A DNA stretch of 64,000 nucleotides from Pannonibacter sp. XCT-53 (GTDB lineage Bacteria > Pseudomonadota > Alphaproteobacteria > Rhizobiales > Stappiaceae). The number at the start of each line of letters is the position of its first letter. Positions within the stretch are counted from its first letter, which is position 1. A program made the translations under genes and the position numbers. Below, piece after piece: positions 29,716-39,028 of the stretch. The notes under the pieces were generated by a model. The model did not search any database and had not been told where the DNA came from. It worked only from the letters and a program-made list of their open reading frames with translations. The stretch is taken from NCBI RefSeq assembly GCF_009915765.1, contig NZ_JAABLQ010000001.1, positions 1,798,001 through 1,862,000 on the forward strand, written 5' to 3'.

Positions 29716-30918
29716 ATGGGCATCTCGCTGGACCAGATCGGGGATCCGCTCGCCCTGGAGGCCGCCGAGCGGCTGCGGAGCCGACTGCCGGCCTTGGCTC
29801 GCGCCCAGCACTATGCCCGGCGCGGCCTCGTGCCGCCGACCGAATCCCCCGCCCGGATCGACCGGTTCCGGGAGGCCACCGCGCGCAGCCTCCCGTCGGA
29901 GCGGGCAATCCTCGCGGAGGCCGTCCTCGCCCCCCTCGGCGACAGGCCCGATGCGACAGCCGACACGGCCGCCAGACCGGGTGCCGCCAGACCGGGTGCC
30001 CGCAGACCGGCTGCGAGAGAGACGGTCCCTGGAGAGACGGCGACAGGAGCGAGCGTGGCCGTCGCCACCGGGACAACGGGACTGGAAGCCCTCATCGGGG
30101 CCAGCGACCTGCTGTCGATCGAGTTTCTCGAAGCCGGGCTGCTCGCCGCGCGGGCGGTGGCGAGGATCCAGATCCCGGGAACCGGCCTGTTCGGCACCGG
30201 CTTCCTGGTCGGCGATGGCCTGTTCCTCACCAACCACCACGTGTTTCCGGTCCCGGCGCTGGCGGCTGCGGCCGAGATCGCCTTCGGCTACGAGGACCAG
30301 ATCTTCGGCGCGCCGGTCGCGCCCGCCACGTTCGTCGCCGATCCGAGCGCGTTCTTTCTCACCGACCCGGCGTTCGACTACACGCTTGTCGCCCTGTCGA
30401 GCCACAGCGACACCGGACTGCCTGTCGGCGCCTTCGGGTGGCACCCGCTCCTGGAGGACGGCAAGATCCTCGAGGGCCATCCTGTCGCGATCATCCAGCA
30501 TCCGCAGGGCCGGCCGAAAACCATCGCCCTGCACAACAGCCACTTCCTGATCGTCGATGACGGATCGCTGGACGACCGGTTCTGCTGGTATTCCGGCGAC
30601 ACGGAGCGCGGCAGCTCCGGTGCCCCCGTGTTCAGCCGCGACTGGCAGGTCGTGGCCCTGCACCACAAGGCGGTTCCGAGGACCAACCGGCGCAACGAGA
30701 TCCTCGACCGGTTCGGCAAGACCATGAGCAGGGCCCGCTACGAGGCCAGCCCGGAGCTGGTCGACCACATCGCCAACGAAGGGATCCGCGCATCCCGGCT
30801 GCGCCAGGCGCTGGCAGCGGCCACCTGCCCCGATGCAGGGCAAGCGGCGCGGCGCGATGCCCTGATCGCCCTATGGAGCGGGCCGCAGGCGCGGTCCCTG
30901 CGCGCCCGCTTTGCCTGA
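29716..30918 (+). CDS. Trypsin-like serine peptidase with N-terminal helical region
   Basis: About 400 aa. Residues 1-75 are helical, and 80-115 are Ala/Pro/Arg low complexity. From about 145 there is a chymotrypsin-fold peptidase with all three catalytic residues: His175 in FLTNHHVF, Asp221 in FDYTLVAL and Ser301 in GSSGAPVFS. No signal peptide is seen, so it is probably intracellular, unlike DegP-type proteases. The start is uncertain: ATG 29716 is chosen, GTG 29674 is possible. It is divergent from the SGNH-like gene. A 6-bp hairpin follows the stop. Confidence 0.78.
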   Translation: MGISLDQIGDPLALEAAERLRSRLPALARAQHYARRGLVPPTESPARIDRFREATARSLPSERAILAEAVLAPLGDRPDATADTAARPGAARPGARRPAARETVPGETATGASVAVATGTTGLEALIGASDLLSIEFLEAGLLAARAVARIQIPGTGLFGTGFLVGDGLFLTNHHVFPVPALAAAAEIAFGYEDQIFGAPVAPATFVADPSAFFLTDPAFDYTLVALSSHSDTGLPVGAFGWHPLLEDGKILEGHPVAIIQHPQGRPKTIALHNSHFLIVDDGSLDDRFCWYSGDTERGSSGAPVFSRDWQVVALHHKAVPRTNRRNEILDRFGKTMSRARYEASPELVDHIANEGIRASRLRQALAAATCPDAGQAARRDALIALWSGPQARSLRARFA

Positions 30919-30967
30919 GGCTCCGGCCGGGGAGCCGGCGGCGCTGTGCCGATGGGCAGCGTCCGGG

Positions 30968-31402
30968 CTAGCGGGGCTTCGCCTTCAGCGTCGAGAGCAG
31001 CAGGCTCGTCTCCGTGGCCGAGACCCCCTCGATCAGGCGGATGCGGTTGAGCGCGGCATCGAAGGCGGCCAGGTCGGGCGTTGCCAGCTCGATCACCAGG
31101 TCCCAGCGACCGTTGGTGGAATGGATGGTACGGGCTTCCGGCATGCCGGTGATGCGCCGGATCACCGCATCGGTCCGCTTGCCCTCGATCGCCAGCAGCA
31201 TCACGGCCCGGATCGGCAGGTCCTGTGCCTCGTTCCGCAGCACCGCCGTGAAGCCCTGGATCTCCCCGGACACGGTCAGCCGGTCGAGACGCGTCCGCAC
31301 CGTCGCCCGTGACAGGCCGAGATCGAGTGCAAGATCGGAAATCGACCGTCGCCCGTCCCGGCGCAGGACGGCAATCAGGGCCCGGTCGGTGTCATCGAGC
31401 AT
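30968..31402 (-). CDS. Lrp/AsnC-family regulator
   Basis: Leucine-responsive-type regulator (144 aa). N-terminal helix-turn-helix SISDLALDLGLSRATVRTRLDRL is followed by an effector/oligomerisation domain (RAM). It is divergent from arginase and ornithine cyclodeaminase genes, a common arrangement in which the regulator senses arginine or ornithine. The ATG at 31402 has GGAG 6 nt upstream. Confidence 0.9.
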   Translation of the reverse strand: MLDDTDRALIAVLRRDGRRSISDLALDLGLSRATVRTRLDRLTVSGEIQGFTAVLRNEAQDLPIRAVMLLAIEGKRTDAVIRRITGMPEARTIHSTNGRWDLVIELATPDLAAFDAALNRIRLIEGVSATETSLLLSTLKAKPR

Positions 31403-31538
31403 GGCACTCTCCAATCTGGCAGATTTTACTGCGCATTCTGGTCAATGTTACGCGCAACATGGTCACTCTTCCAAGTTCTTTCCGCCAGTCCAGTTGACCA
31501 TCCTGTCGCAATCGACAAGCACCTGGACGGAGGACCAC

Positions 31539-32468
31539 TTGCACCAGATCGCCCTGCTCGGCGCCCCCATCGAAGAAGGGACCGGCCGTCGCGGCTGTGT
31601 CATGGGACCGGCCGCCTATCGCACCGCAGGCCTCAGGGAGGAACTCGAGGCGCTGGGGTTCGATGTGGCGGACCTCGGTGACGCCCAGCCGGATCCGGCC
31701 CTCGACGTGCCGGAGCACGACCCGAAGCTGAAGCACCTGCGCAAGGTCGCCGGCTGGACCCGCAGCCTGGCCCGGCATGCGGAAACGCTCGCCATGGGAC
31801 CGCAGCTGCCGATCTACATGGGCGGCGACCATGCGCTGGCGCTCGGGACGCTGGCCGGCCACGCCGCCGCAGCCGCCCGAATCGGCCGGCCGCTGTTCGT
31901 GCTGTGGCTTGACGCCCATTCCGACTTCAACACCTTCGAGAGCACCGTCAGCGGCAACCTGCACGGCACGCCGCTGGCATTCGCCTGCGGTCTGCCCGGC
32001 TTCGACGTGGTCATGGGCGAACCGCTCCGGCACAGGCTGGATCCGGCCAACCTGTGCCTGCTCGGCCTTCGCTCCGTTGATCCGCCCGAGCGCCAGATGA
32101 TCAAGGATCTCGGTGTCACGGCCCATGACATGCGGGCCATCGACGAGACCGGCATCGCCCGGTTGCTGGCCCCGTTCCTGGAGCGCTGCGCCGCGGCCAA
32201 CGGCCTGCTGCATGTCAGCCTCGACGTCGATTTCATCGACCCGGACATCGCGCCGGCCGTCGGCACCACCGTGCCGGGCGGCGTGACCTTCCGCGAGGCG
32301 CATCTGGTGATGGAGATGCTGCATGACAGCGGCCTCGTCACGTCGCTCGACCTCGTCGAGCTCAACCCTTTCCTGGACGACCGCGGCCGCACTGCACGGC
32401 TGATGGTCGACCTGACCGCCAGCCTGTTCGGCCGGCGCATCATGGACCGACCCACCCGGAGTTTCTGA
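31539..32468 (+). CDS. rocF: Arginase
   Basis: Hydrolyses L-arginine to ornithine and urea (309 aa). Mn-binding motifs are GGDHALALGT, WLDAHSDFNT and SLDVDFIDPDIAPAVGT. No ATG precedes the conserved N-terminus; TTG at 31539 with GGAGG 5 nt upstream gives HQIALLGAPIEEG at the right place and normal length. Ornithine passes to the next gene, 2 nt downstream. Confidence 0.9.
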   Translation: MHQIALLGAPIEEGTGRRGCVMGPAAYRTAGLREELEALGFDVADLGDAQPDPALDVPEHDPKLKHLRKVAGWTRSLARHAETLAMGPQLPIYMGGDHALALGTLAGHAAAAARIGRPLFVLWLDAHSDFNTFESTVSGNLHGTPLAFACGLPGFDVVMGEPLRHRLDPANLCLLGLRSVDPPERQMIKDLGVTAHDMRAIDETGIARLLAPFLERCAAANGLLHVSLDVDFIDPDIAPAVGTTVPGGVTFREAHLVMEMLHDSGLVTSLDLVELNPFLDDRGRTARLMVDLTASLFGRRIMDRPTRSF

Positions 32469-32470
32469 TC

Positions 32471-33541
32471 ATGGCCTACGCCCCTTCTGCCCTTGCGCTC
32501 GTGCCGTTCGTCAGCGTGGAGAACATGCTGCGGCTGGTGAACACGGTCGGCGTCGAGACGTTCCTGACCGAGCTGGCCGGCTTCATCGAGGACGACTTCC
32601 GCCGCTGGCCGCTGTTCGACAAGACCCCGCGCGTCGCCTCCCACTCCCGCGAGGGCGTGATCGAGCTGATGCCGACAGCTGACGACGTGTCCTACGGCTT
32701 CAAATATGTGAACGGCCATCCCAAGAACACGCGCACCGGCCGGCAGACCGTGACCGCCTTCGGCGTCATGGCCGAGGTCGAGACGGGCTATCCGGTGCTC
32801 ATCACCGAGATGACGCTGCTCACGGCCCTGCGCACGGCGGCGATGTCGGCGGTTGCGGCCAAATATCTTGCGCCGGCTGAGGCGCGCTCCATGGCGCTGA
32901 TCGGCAACGGGGCGCAGTCCGAGTTCCAGGCGCTGGCCTTCAAGACGCTCATCGGCGTCGACCGGCTTCGGCTCTATGACATCGACCACTCGGCGAGCCT
33001 GCGCTGCGCGCGCAATCTCAGCGGCTTCGGCTTCGACGTGACGGTCTGCACGTCGCCGGAAGCTGCCGTCGAAGGGGTGGAGATCATCACCACGGCCACG
33101 GCGGACAAGCAGTTCGCCACGATCCTGACCGACAACATGGTCGCCTCGGGGCAGCACATCAACGCCGTCGGCGGCGACTGTCCGGGCAAGACCGAGTTGC
33201 ACCGCGACATCCTGCTGCGCTCGGACATCTTCGTGGAATACACGCCCCAGACCCGGATCGAGGGCGAGATCCAGCAGCTTCGGCCAACCCACCCGGTGAC
33301 CGAGCTGTGGCAGGTCATCGCCGGCGAGGCCCCTGGCCGCACCTCGGCAGGCCAGACCACGCTGTTTGATTCCGTCGGCTTCGCGGTGGAGGACTTCTCG
33401 GCGCTGCGCTACGTCAAGTCGCTGATCGGCCGGGTGCCGGCCTACGAGATGCTGGATCTTCTGGCGGACCCCGATGATCCGCGTGACCTGTTCGGCATGC
33501 TGCTGCGTGCCCGGGTGGAACTCAAGGATCTGGCGTCCTGA
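32471..33541 (+). CDS. Ornithine cyclodeaminase
   Basis: Converts L-ornithine to L-proline and ammonia (356 aa, OCD/mu-crystallin family). NAD-binding stretch is MALIGNGAQSEFQALAF near 145-161, then INAVGGDCPGKTEL. It is co-transcribed with arginase, giving an arginine-to-proline route that releases two nitrogen compounds. Confidence 0.92.
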   Translation: MAYAPSALALVPFVSVENMLRLVNTVGVETFLTELAGFIEDDFRRWPLFDKTPRVASHSREGVIELMPTADDVSYGFKYVNGHPKNTRTGRQTVTAFGVMAEVETGYPVLITEMTLLTALRTAAMSAVAAKYLAPAEARSMALIGNGAQSEFQALAFKTLIGVDRLRLYDIDHSASLRCARNLSGFGFDVTVCTSPEAAVEGVEIITTATADKQFATILTDNMVASGQHINAVGGDCPGKTELHRDILLRSDIFVEYTPQTRIEGEIQQLRPTHPVTELWQVIAGEAPGRTSAGQTTLFDSVGFAVEDFSALRYVKSLIGRVPAYEMLDLLADPDDPRDLFGMLLRARVELKDLAS

Positions 33542-33580
33542 GGCACGGAACCTGCGCGTAGACGGATCTGCAGGGGCCGC

Positions 33581-33611
33581 CAGGCTCTCGTTGGCCTCCC
33601 TCGAGAGCCTG
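33581..33611. terminator. Hairpin between convergent ocd and hxlR genes
   Basis: Perfect 10-bp arms CAGGCTCTCG / CGAGAGCCTG with an 11-nt loop in the 108-bp convergent gap. No T-run on either side, so it is a weak or bidirectional terminator candidate. Confidence 0.5.
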
Positions 33612-33649
33612 CCCCCTGGCAGGAGCGCGAGAGCAGTTCTGCGCAGGCC

Positions 33650-34156
33650 TCAGGCGGTCAGGGGCTCGGGCACAGTCGGGGTGTCGGGCACAGTCGGCGT
33701 GTCGGGCGCCGGCTGAGGCCGGGACTCGCCTCCGGACGCGTCCGCAGACCGCCGGGCCCTGCCCCGCACCGGCCGACCGGACCCGGCGGCACAGGCGGCC
33801 GGGTCATATCCGGGCTGGCGCATCCGGAGCTTCTTGGACACGTCCGCAATGGCCTCGATCGCCGGGATCAGTTCCGCCCCCAGGTCGGTCAACGCGTATT
33901 CCACCGAGGGCGGCGACGAGGGAACCACGGCGCGGGACACGATGCCCTGCGCCTCGAGCTGGCGCAGCCGGTCCGTCAGGACCTTGGCGGAGATCGGCGG
34001 GATGTCGCCGCGCAGCTCGCTGAAGCGGCGGGGCCCGCTCGACAGATACCAGATAATGTTGGGCGTCCAGGCGCCTCCGAGGATGGCCATGCAGTGGCTC
34101 AGCGGGCAATTGCCCGGCGGATGCGGCGTCCTGTTCTTGCGAACCTTCAGAACCAT
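33650..34156 (-). CDS. HxlR-family regulator with repetitive C-terminal tail
   Basis: HxlR-type winged-helix regulator (168 aa). Core of about 110 residues contains CPLSHCMAILGGAWTPNIIWYL and ISAKVLTDRLRQLEAQGIV; the CPL cysteine near the N-terminus is the redox/electrophile sensor in some homologues. The last 55 residues are Arg/Pro-rich and end in PDTPTV repeats encoded by an 18-bp DNA repeat (33667-33702), absent from usual HxlR proteins. It is divergent from the glutathione transferase gene, its likely target. Confidence 0.83.
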   Translation of the reverse strand: MVLKVRKNRTPHPPGNCPLSHCMAILGGAWTPNIIWYLSSGPRRFSELRGDIPPISAKVLTDRLRQLEAQGIVSRAVVPSSPPSVEYALTDLGAELIPAIEAIADVSKKLRMRQPGYDPAACAAGSGRPVRGRARRSADASGGESRPQPAPDTPTVPDTPTVPEPLTA

Positions 34157-34224
34157 CGGCTGTCCATCGTTTCGGGGCTCACATGGGGGCAATCAGGGAG
34201 GTGATCAGGGGGCATCAAGGGCAC

Positions 34225-34282
34225 CCCTGGCCTGTCCTGCCCTGCCTTGGCCTGGCCTGCCCTGGCTTGCCCTGGCCTGTCC
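34225..34282. repeat. CCTGG/CCTTG pentamer-rich tract in the hxlR-gst gap
   Basis: A 58-bp run of irregular CCTGG, CCTGT and CCTTG units in the 282-bp divergent gap. Downstream of it are possible HxlR half-sites: TTACC-N4-GGTAA around 34315-34328, and GGTTTAC-AAAA-GTAACC around 34359-34375. No gene is present. Confidence 0.5.
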
Positions 34283-34438
34283 CGGCGTCCCGGATGGACC
34301 GGTGCCCGGGCAGTTACCGAATGGTAATCCCATTGTCGCAGTAACGCAATGTATGCTGGTTTACAAAAGTAACCTAAGAACCCTAGATAACCCTCGCGGA
34401 CAGGGTTACGTCCGCATCCGAACCCCACGGAGTGATCG

Positions 34439-35050
34439 ATGAAGCTTTACTTCTCCCCCGGCGCCTGCTCGCTTGCCACGCATATCGTCCTGCGCGAACT
34501 GGGCCTCGGCTTCGACACCGAACGCGTCGACACCAAGACCAAGGTGACCGCGTCGGGCGCCAATTTCTACGACGTCAACCCCGATGGGTATGTTCCGGCG
34601 CTGCAGCTCGGCAATGGCGAGGTCCTGACCGAAGGCGCTGCCATCCTGCAGTATCTGGCGGACCAGCATCCGCAGGCGAACCTGGCGCCGGCTCCGGGCA
34701 CCTGGGAGCGTACCCAGCTGCACCGCCAGCTGAATTTCATCGCCGCCGAGCTGCACAAGTCCTTCTCGCCGCTGTTCCGCGGTGCGGAAGGCGAGGCCCG
34801 CAAGGCGGCCATCGACACGCTGGGTGTGAAGTTCGCCCATTTCGACCGCCTGTTCGCCGATGGCCGCCCCTACGTTCTGGGGGACACGTTCTCGGTCGCC
34901 GATGCCTACCTCTTCACCGTTCTGGGCTGGACCCGTTTCGTCCAGGTGGACCTGTCGGCCTGGCCGGTGCTGGTCGCCTACATGGAGCGCATTGCCGCGC
35001 GCAAGGCGGTGCAGGACGCCCTGGTGGCCGAAGGCCTCGTCGCCGCCTGA
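34439..35050 (+). CDS. gstA: Glutathione S-transferase, beta class
   Basis: Bacterial beta-class glutathione transferase (203 aa). The N-terminus MKLYFSPGACSLATHIVLRE contains the class-specific Cys10. The thioredoxin-like domain ends near residue 80 and an all-helical domain follows (GDTFSVADAYLF). It conjugates or reduces electrophiles. Control by the divergent HxlR regulator is inferred. Confidence 0.92.
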   Translation: MKLYFSPGACSLATHIVLRELGLGFDTERVDTKTKVTASGANFYDVNPDGYVPALQLGNGEVLTEGAAILQYLADQHPQANLAPAPGTWERTQLHRQLNFIAAELHKSFSPLFRGAEGEARKAAIDTLGVKFAHFDRLFADGRPYVLGDTFSVADAYLFTVLGWTRFVQVDLSAWPVLVAYMERIAARKAVQDALVAEGLVAA

Positions 35051-35125
35051 TCTCCTCGGGGCATCGGGCCGTGCGGTCCGGTGCCTCCCCGTCCCGACCC
35101 CGCCCCTTCCCGACAGGTTGCGCAG

Positions 35126-35500
35126 ATGGACAAGACGCTGGAAGACCTCAAATCCGTCATCCTGTCCTACCTGGACGCGCTGCATCGCAGCGATGCCGCG
35201 CTGCTGGCCTCGGTCTTTCACGACAAGGCGCTCTATGCCTCGACCACCGGCGGCGACATCCGCTTCTGGTCCATGGAGCACTACCTGCCCATCGTGGCGG
35301 CACGGCCGGCCCCGGCCAGCCGCGGCGAGGTGAACAACGGGCGCATTGTCTCGATCACGATTGCGGGCGCGGACGCTGCCGTCGCCATTGTCGAGATGAC
35401 GCTGCTCGGGCGCGACTTCACCGACATCCTGTCCTTCGTGCGCGAGGATGGACGCTGGCGGATCGCCGCCAAGGTGTTCGATTCCACACCGGCGGCCTGA
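35126..35500 (+). CDS. NTF2-like (SnoaL/lumazine-binding-like) protein
   Basis: Small cystatin/NTF2-fold protein (124 aa) of the putative lumazine-binding family: LDALHRSDAALLASVFHDKALY and a C-terminal DILSFVREDGRWRIAAKVFD. Function is unknown; many relatives are small-molecule binders or isomerases. The ATG at 35126 starts at the first helix. It follows gst by 75 nt and may be co-regulated with it. Confidence 0.72.
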   Translation: MDKTLEDLKSVILSYLDALHRSDAALLASVFHDKALYASTTGGDIRFWSMEHYLPIVAARPAPASRGEVNNGRIVSITIAGADAAVAIVEMTLLGRDFTDILSFVREDGRWRIAAKVFDSTPAA

Positions 35501-35538
35501 TCGGCGGGCCACCGGTCGCCATCCCGTCACTGGACATG

Positions 35539-35574
35539 AAAAGGCCGGACATCCTTGCGGATGCCCGGCCTTTT
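35539..35574. terminator. Bidirectional terminator between NTF2-like gene and ilvD
   Basis: A 15-bp stem with one mismatch (AAAAGGCCGG.. / ..CCGGCCTTTT) and a TTGC loop. A and T runs at both bases let it work for both convergent genes. Confidence 0.85.
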
Positions 35575-35623
35575 GCCATGTCTCCTCCGCCCGGGCGGCA
35601 GCGGTGACCGCCGCCGGGTCGGG

Positions 35624-37459
35624 TTACTCGGGAAGCATCCGCACCGCGCCCTTGTCCGCGGACGAGGCAAAGGCGGCATAGGCCTTCAGCGCGGTCGTGA
35701 CGTTGCGCTTGCGGAACTCGGCCGGCTGCCAGCCCAGCTTGTCCTGCTCGGCGCGCCGCCTGGCCAGCTCCTCGTCCGACACCATGAGGTTGATGGTGCG
35801 GTTCGGGATGTCGATCTCGATCATGTCGCCCTGGCGCACCAGGCCGATGGCGCCGCCCTGGGCCGCTTCCGGCGAGGCGTGGCCGATGGACAGGCCCGAG
35901 GTGCCGCCGGAGAACCGGCCATCGGTGACCAGGGCGCAGGCCTTTCCGAGCCCCTTCGACTTCAGGTAGCTGGTCGGATAGAGCATTTCCTGCATGCCCG
36001 GGCCGCCCTTCGGGCCTTCGTAGCGGATGACCACCACGTCGCCTGCCTTGACCTCGTTGCCGAGGATGCCGCGCACGGCGGCGTCCTGGCTTTCGTAGAC
36101 GACGGCCGGGCCGGTGAACTTGAGGATCGATTCATCGACGCCGGCGGTCTTCACGATGCAGCCGTCCAGCGCGATGTTGCCCTTCAGCACGGCCAGACCG
36201 CCGTCCTTGGAGAAGGGGTGCTCGACCGAGCGGATGACCCCGGTCTCGCCGTCGGTGTCCAGCTCGTCCCAGCGCGAGGACTGCGAGAAGGCCTGGGTGG
36301 TGCGGACGCCGCCGGGGGCTGCGCGGAAGAACTCGCGCACGCTCTCCGAACTGGTGCGGGTGATGTCCCAGCGGTCGATCGCCTCGCCGATGGTTGCCGT
36401 GTGCACGGTCGGGCAGTCGCGGTGGATCAGGCCGCCGCGATCCAGCTCGCCCAGGATGCGCATGATGCCGCCGGCGCGGTGCACGTCTTCCATGTGCACG
36501 TCGCTCTTGGCGGGCGCGACCTTCGACAGGCAAGGCACCTTGCGCGACATGCGGTCGATGTCGTCCATGGTGAAGTCGATGCCGCCCTCGTGGGCCGCGG
36601 CCAGGATGTGCAGCACCGTGTTGGTCGAACCGCCCATGGCGATGTCGAGGGCAATCGCGTTCTCGAAGGCTGCCTTGGAGGCGATGCTGCGCGGCAGCAC
36701 GCTCTCGTCGTTCTGCTCGTAGTAGCGGCGGGCGAGATCGACGATCAGGTGACCGGCCTCGACGAACAGGCGCTTGCGGTCCGAGTGGGTGGCCAGCGTC
36801 GAGCCGTTGCCCGGCAGCGACAGGCCGAGCGCCTCGGTGAGGCAGTTCATCGAGTTGGCCGTGAACATGCCCGAGCAGGAGCCGCAGGTCGGACAGGCAG
36901 CCTTTTCGATTTCGGCCACTTCGGCATCGGACACCTTGTCGTCGGCGGCCGCCACCATGGCGTCGACCAGATCGAGGGCGACCTTGCGGCCCTGCAGGAC
37001 CACCTTGCCGGCTTCCATCGGGCCACCGGAGACGAACACGGCCGGAATGTTCAGGCGCATGGCGGCGCTCAGCATGCCCGGGGTGATCTTGTCGCAGTTG
37101 GAGATGCAGACCATGGCGTCGGCGCAATGCGCGTTGACCATGTACTCGACCGAGTCGGAGATGATCTCGCGCGAGGGCAGCGAATAGAGCATGCCGTCGT
37201 GACCCATGGCGATGCCGTCATCCACCGCGATGGTGTTGAATTCCTTGGCCACACCGCCGGCCTTCTCGATCTCGCGGGCCACCAGCTGGCCGAGATCCTT
37301 CAGGTGCACGTGACCGGGCACGAACTGGGTGAAGGAGTTGACCACGGCGATGATCGGCTTGCCGAAGTCCTCGTCCTTCATGCCGGTGGCGCGCCAAAGG
37401 CCGCGCGCGCCGGCCATGTTGCGGCCATGGGTGGTGGTTCTGGAACGATACGGGGGCAT
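35624..37459 (-). CDS. ilvD: Dihydroxy-acid dehydratase
   Basis: Fe-S dehydratase of valine/isoleucine synthesis (611 aa, full length). Cluster cysteines are in [12 protein letters not shown] and [16 protein letters not shown], and [12 protein letters not shown] and the [14 protein letters not shown] region are typical. The ATG at 37459 has GGAG 9 nt upstream and starts [18 protein letters not shown], the normal N-terminus. It is single-gene, ending at the bidirectional hairpin. Confidence 0.96.
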   Translation of the reverse strand: MPPYRSRTTTHGRNMAGARGLWRATGMKDEDFGKPIIAVVNSFTQFVPGHVHLKDLGQLVAREIEKAGGVAKEFNTIAVDDGIAMGHDGMLYSLPSREIISDSVEYMVNAHCADAMVCISNCDKITPGMLSAAMRLNIPAVFVSGGPMEAGKVVLQGRKVALDLVDAMVAAADDKVSDAEVAEIEKAACPTCGSCSGMFTANSMNCLTEALGLSLPGNGSTLATHSDRKRLFVEAGHLIVDLARRYYEQNDESVLPRSIASKAAFENAIALDIAMGGSTNTVLHILAAAHEGGIDFTMDDIDRMSRKVPCLSKVAPAKSDVHMEDVHRAGGIMRILGELDRGGLIHRDCPTVHTATIGEAIDRWDITRTSSESVREFFRAAPGGVRTTQAFSQSSRWDELDTDGETGVIRSVEHPFSKDGGLAVLKGNIALDGCIVKTAGVDESILKFTGPAVVYESQDAAVRGILGNEVKAGDVVVIRYEGPKGGPGMQEMLYPTSYLKSKGLGKACALVTDGRFSGGTSGLSIGHASPEAAQGGAIGLVRQGDMIEIDIPNRTINLMVSDEELARRRAEQDKLGWQPAEFRKRNVTTALKAYAAFASSADKGAVRMLPE

Positions 37460-37854
37460 CTCTGGAACTCCCTCATCCTCTTGTCGTCGCGGGGGCGTCA
37501 TCCCGCTGCCGGCTGTCTGCCTGGCATGATATTGAGGGTGTGCCAGCTTTTTCAAAGGGGGAAAAGGGCAGAAACCGAAAAAAGAGTACGCTGCGGTACG
37601 GTTCTGGTGCTGCCGTGGTCCGCATCCGGACGACACAGGTCCCGGAGGCGCCTTCGACCCTCGGTAATTAGGACAGGCCCCGACGTCGGAGGCCCGGGAC
37701 ATTGTCGAAACACGGTGCCCCCGGCCCGGGAGGCCGGGGGCCCGTGCGACATGTGCCTGCTGCCAGTTTCAGGCGGCCTGGCCGCTCATGTCCCGATTCA
37801 GGCGGCCTGGCCGCCCATGTCCCGATTCAGGCGGCCTGGCCGCCCAGCCCCGAT
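37460..37854. other. Gene-free region holding ilvD promoter side and tandem repeats
   Basis: No gene is supported. The ilvD promoter should lie in 37460-37670, but I see no clear elements. From 37768 to 37854 there are three 28-29-bp copies derived from the 3' end of the downstream reductase gene. Confidence 0.5.
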
Positions 37855-37872
37855 TCAGGCGGCCTGGCCGCC
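37768..37872. repeat. 29-bp tandem copies of the reductase gene's 3' end
   Basis: Units start at 37768, 37797, 37826 and 37854 (29, 29, 28 and 19 bp). The last unit is the true end of the reductase gene; on the minus strand each unit repeats its last codons (Gly-Gly-Gln-Ala-Ala-stop). Each unit also carries the GGCGGC-CTG-GCCGCC hairpin, so the array is four successive hairpins after the gene. Confidence 0.85.
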
Positions 37873-38955
37873 GGCGAGGACTGGATAGTCGGTGTAGCCT
37901 TCCGCGCCGCCGCCATAGAAGGTGGCCCGGTCGGGCTCGTTGAGCGGCGCGTTCTTCTGCAGGCGCTCGACCAGATCCGGGTTGGCGATGAACGGACGGC
38001 CAAAGGCGATCATGTCGGCGCGGCCGCTCTCCACCGCCTTGAGGGCGCTGTCGCGGTCGTAGCCGTTGTTGGCGATGTAGACGCCGGAGAAGCGCGCCCG
38101 CAGGGCGTTGATGTCATGGCCGGGCGCCAGCTCGCGCGAGCCGCCGGTCTGGCCTTCCACCATGTGCAGATAGGCGAGGCCGTAGCCATTGAGGATATCG
38201 ATGGCAGCGGCGAAGGTCTCCATCGGGTTCTCGTCGGAAATGTCGTTGGCGTTGGAGAAGGGGCTGAGGCGGATGCCCACCCGGTCCGCCCCGATGGCGC
38301 CGACGACAGCATCCATCACCTCGCGCAGGAAGCGGGTGCGGTTTTCGAGGCTGCCGCCATAGGCATCCGTGCGGGTGTTGGAGCCGGTGCGCAGGAACTG
38401 GTCGATGAGATAGCCGTTGGCCGCGTGCACCTCGACCCCATCAAAGCCGGCGGCAATGGCGTTCTTCGCGGCCTTTGCGTAATCCGCGACAATGCCGGCG
38501 ATTTCCGCGGTTTCCAGCGCGCGCGGCAGCGGCGTGTCGACGAAGCCGGTGCCGTCAAAGGTCTTGGACCTGGCGGCAATGGCCGAGGGAGCGACGGGGG
38601 CAGCGCCGCCCGGCTGCAGCACGTTGTGCGAGATGCGGCCCACATGCCAGAGCTGGATCACGATCTTGCCGCCCCTTGCGTGAACCGCGTCGGTGACCTT
38701 CTTCCAGCCCTCCACCTGGGCATCGGAGTAGATGCCGGGCGTCCAGGCATAGCCCTTGCCCTGCGGCGAGATCTGCGAGGCTTCGGTGATCAGCAGACCG
38801 GCGCCGGCGCGCTGCGCGTAATACTCGGCGTTCAGAGCCTGCGGGATGTCGCCGTCCGGCAGCGCGCGGTTGCGGGTCAGCGGGGCCATGGCCACGCGGT
38901 TGGCGACGGCGATGGCGCCGACCTTGAGCGGGGAAAACAGCTTTTCGTCCGACAT
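37855..38955 (-). CDS. nemA: Old yellow enzyme, N-ethylmaleimide reductase type
   Basis: FMN-dependent ene-reductase (366 aa). Conserved NRVAMAPLTRNRA, WHVGRISHNVLQPGG, the HAANGYLIDQFLR substrate-binding pair and YGGSLENRTRFL are present. It reduces electrophilic alkenes, nitro compounds or maleimides. The ATG at 38955 has AGGA 6 nt upstream. An operator TGGACCAATCAGTCCA 24 nt before it is nearly identical to one in the divergent TetR/luciferase-like gap. Confidence 0.93.
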   Translation of the reverse strand: MSDEKLFSPLKVGAIAVANRVAMAPLTRNRALPDGDIPQALNAEYYAQRAGAGLLITEASQISPQGKGYAWTPGIYSDAQVEGWKKVTDAVHARGGKIVIQLWHVGRISHNVLQPGGAAPVAPSAIAARSKTFDGTGFVDTPLPRALETAEIAGIVADYAKAAKNAIAAGFDGVEVHAANGYLIDQFLRTGSNTRTDAYGGSLENRTRFLREVMDAVVGAIGADRVGIRLSPFSNANDISDENPMETFAAAIDILNGYGLAYLHMVEGQTGGSRELAPGHDINALRARFSGVYIANNGYDRDSALKAVESGRADMIAFGRPFIANPDLVERLQKNAPLNEPDRATFYGGGAEGYTDYPVLAGGQAA

Positions 38956-38979
38956 GATGTTCCTTTCGTCAGGCACTTC

Positions 38980-38995
38980 TGGACCAATCAGTCCA
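38980..38995. promoter_or_regulatory. TetR operator upstream of nemA
   Basis: TGGACCAATCAGTCCA, arms TGGAC / GTCCA around CAATCA. It matches the copy at 39765-39780 at 14 of 16 positions. It lies between the TetR stop and the nemA start, so both sites are probably bound by the adjacent TetR protein. Confidence 0.7.
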
Positions 38996-39028
38996 ATTTT
39001 GGATGCAGGAAGGGTGGAGAACCCCCGG

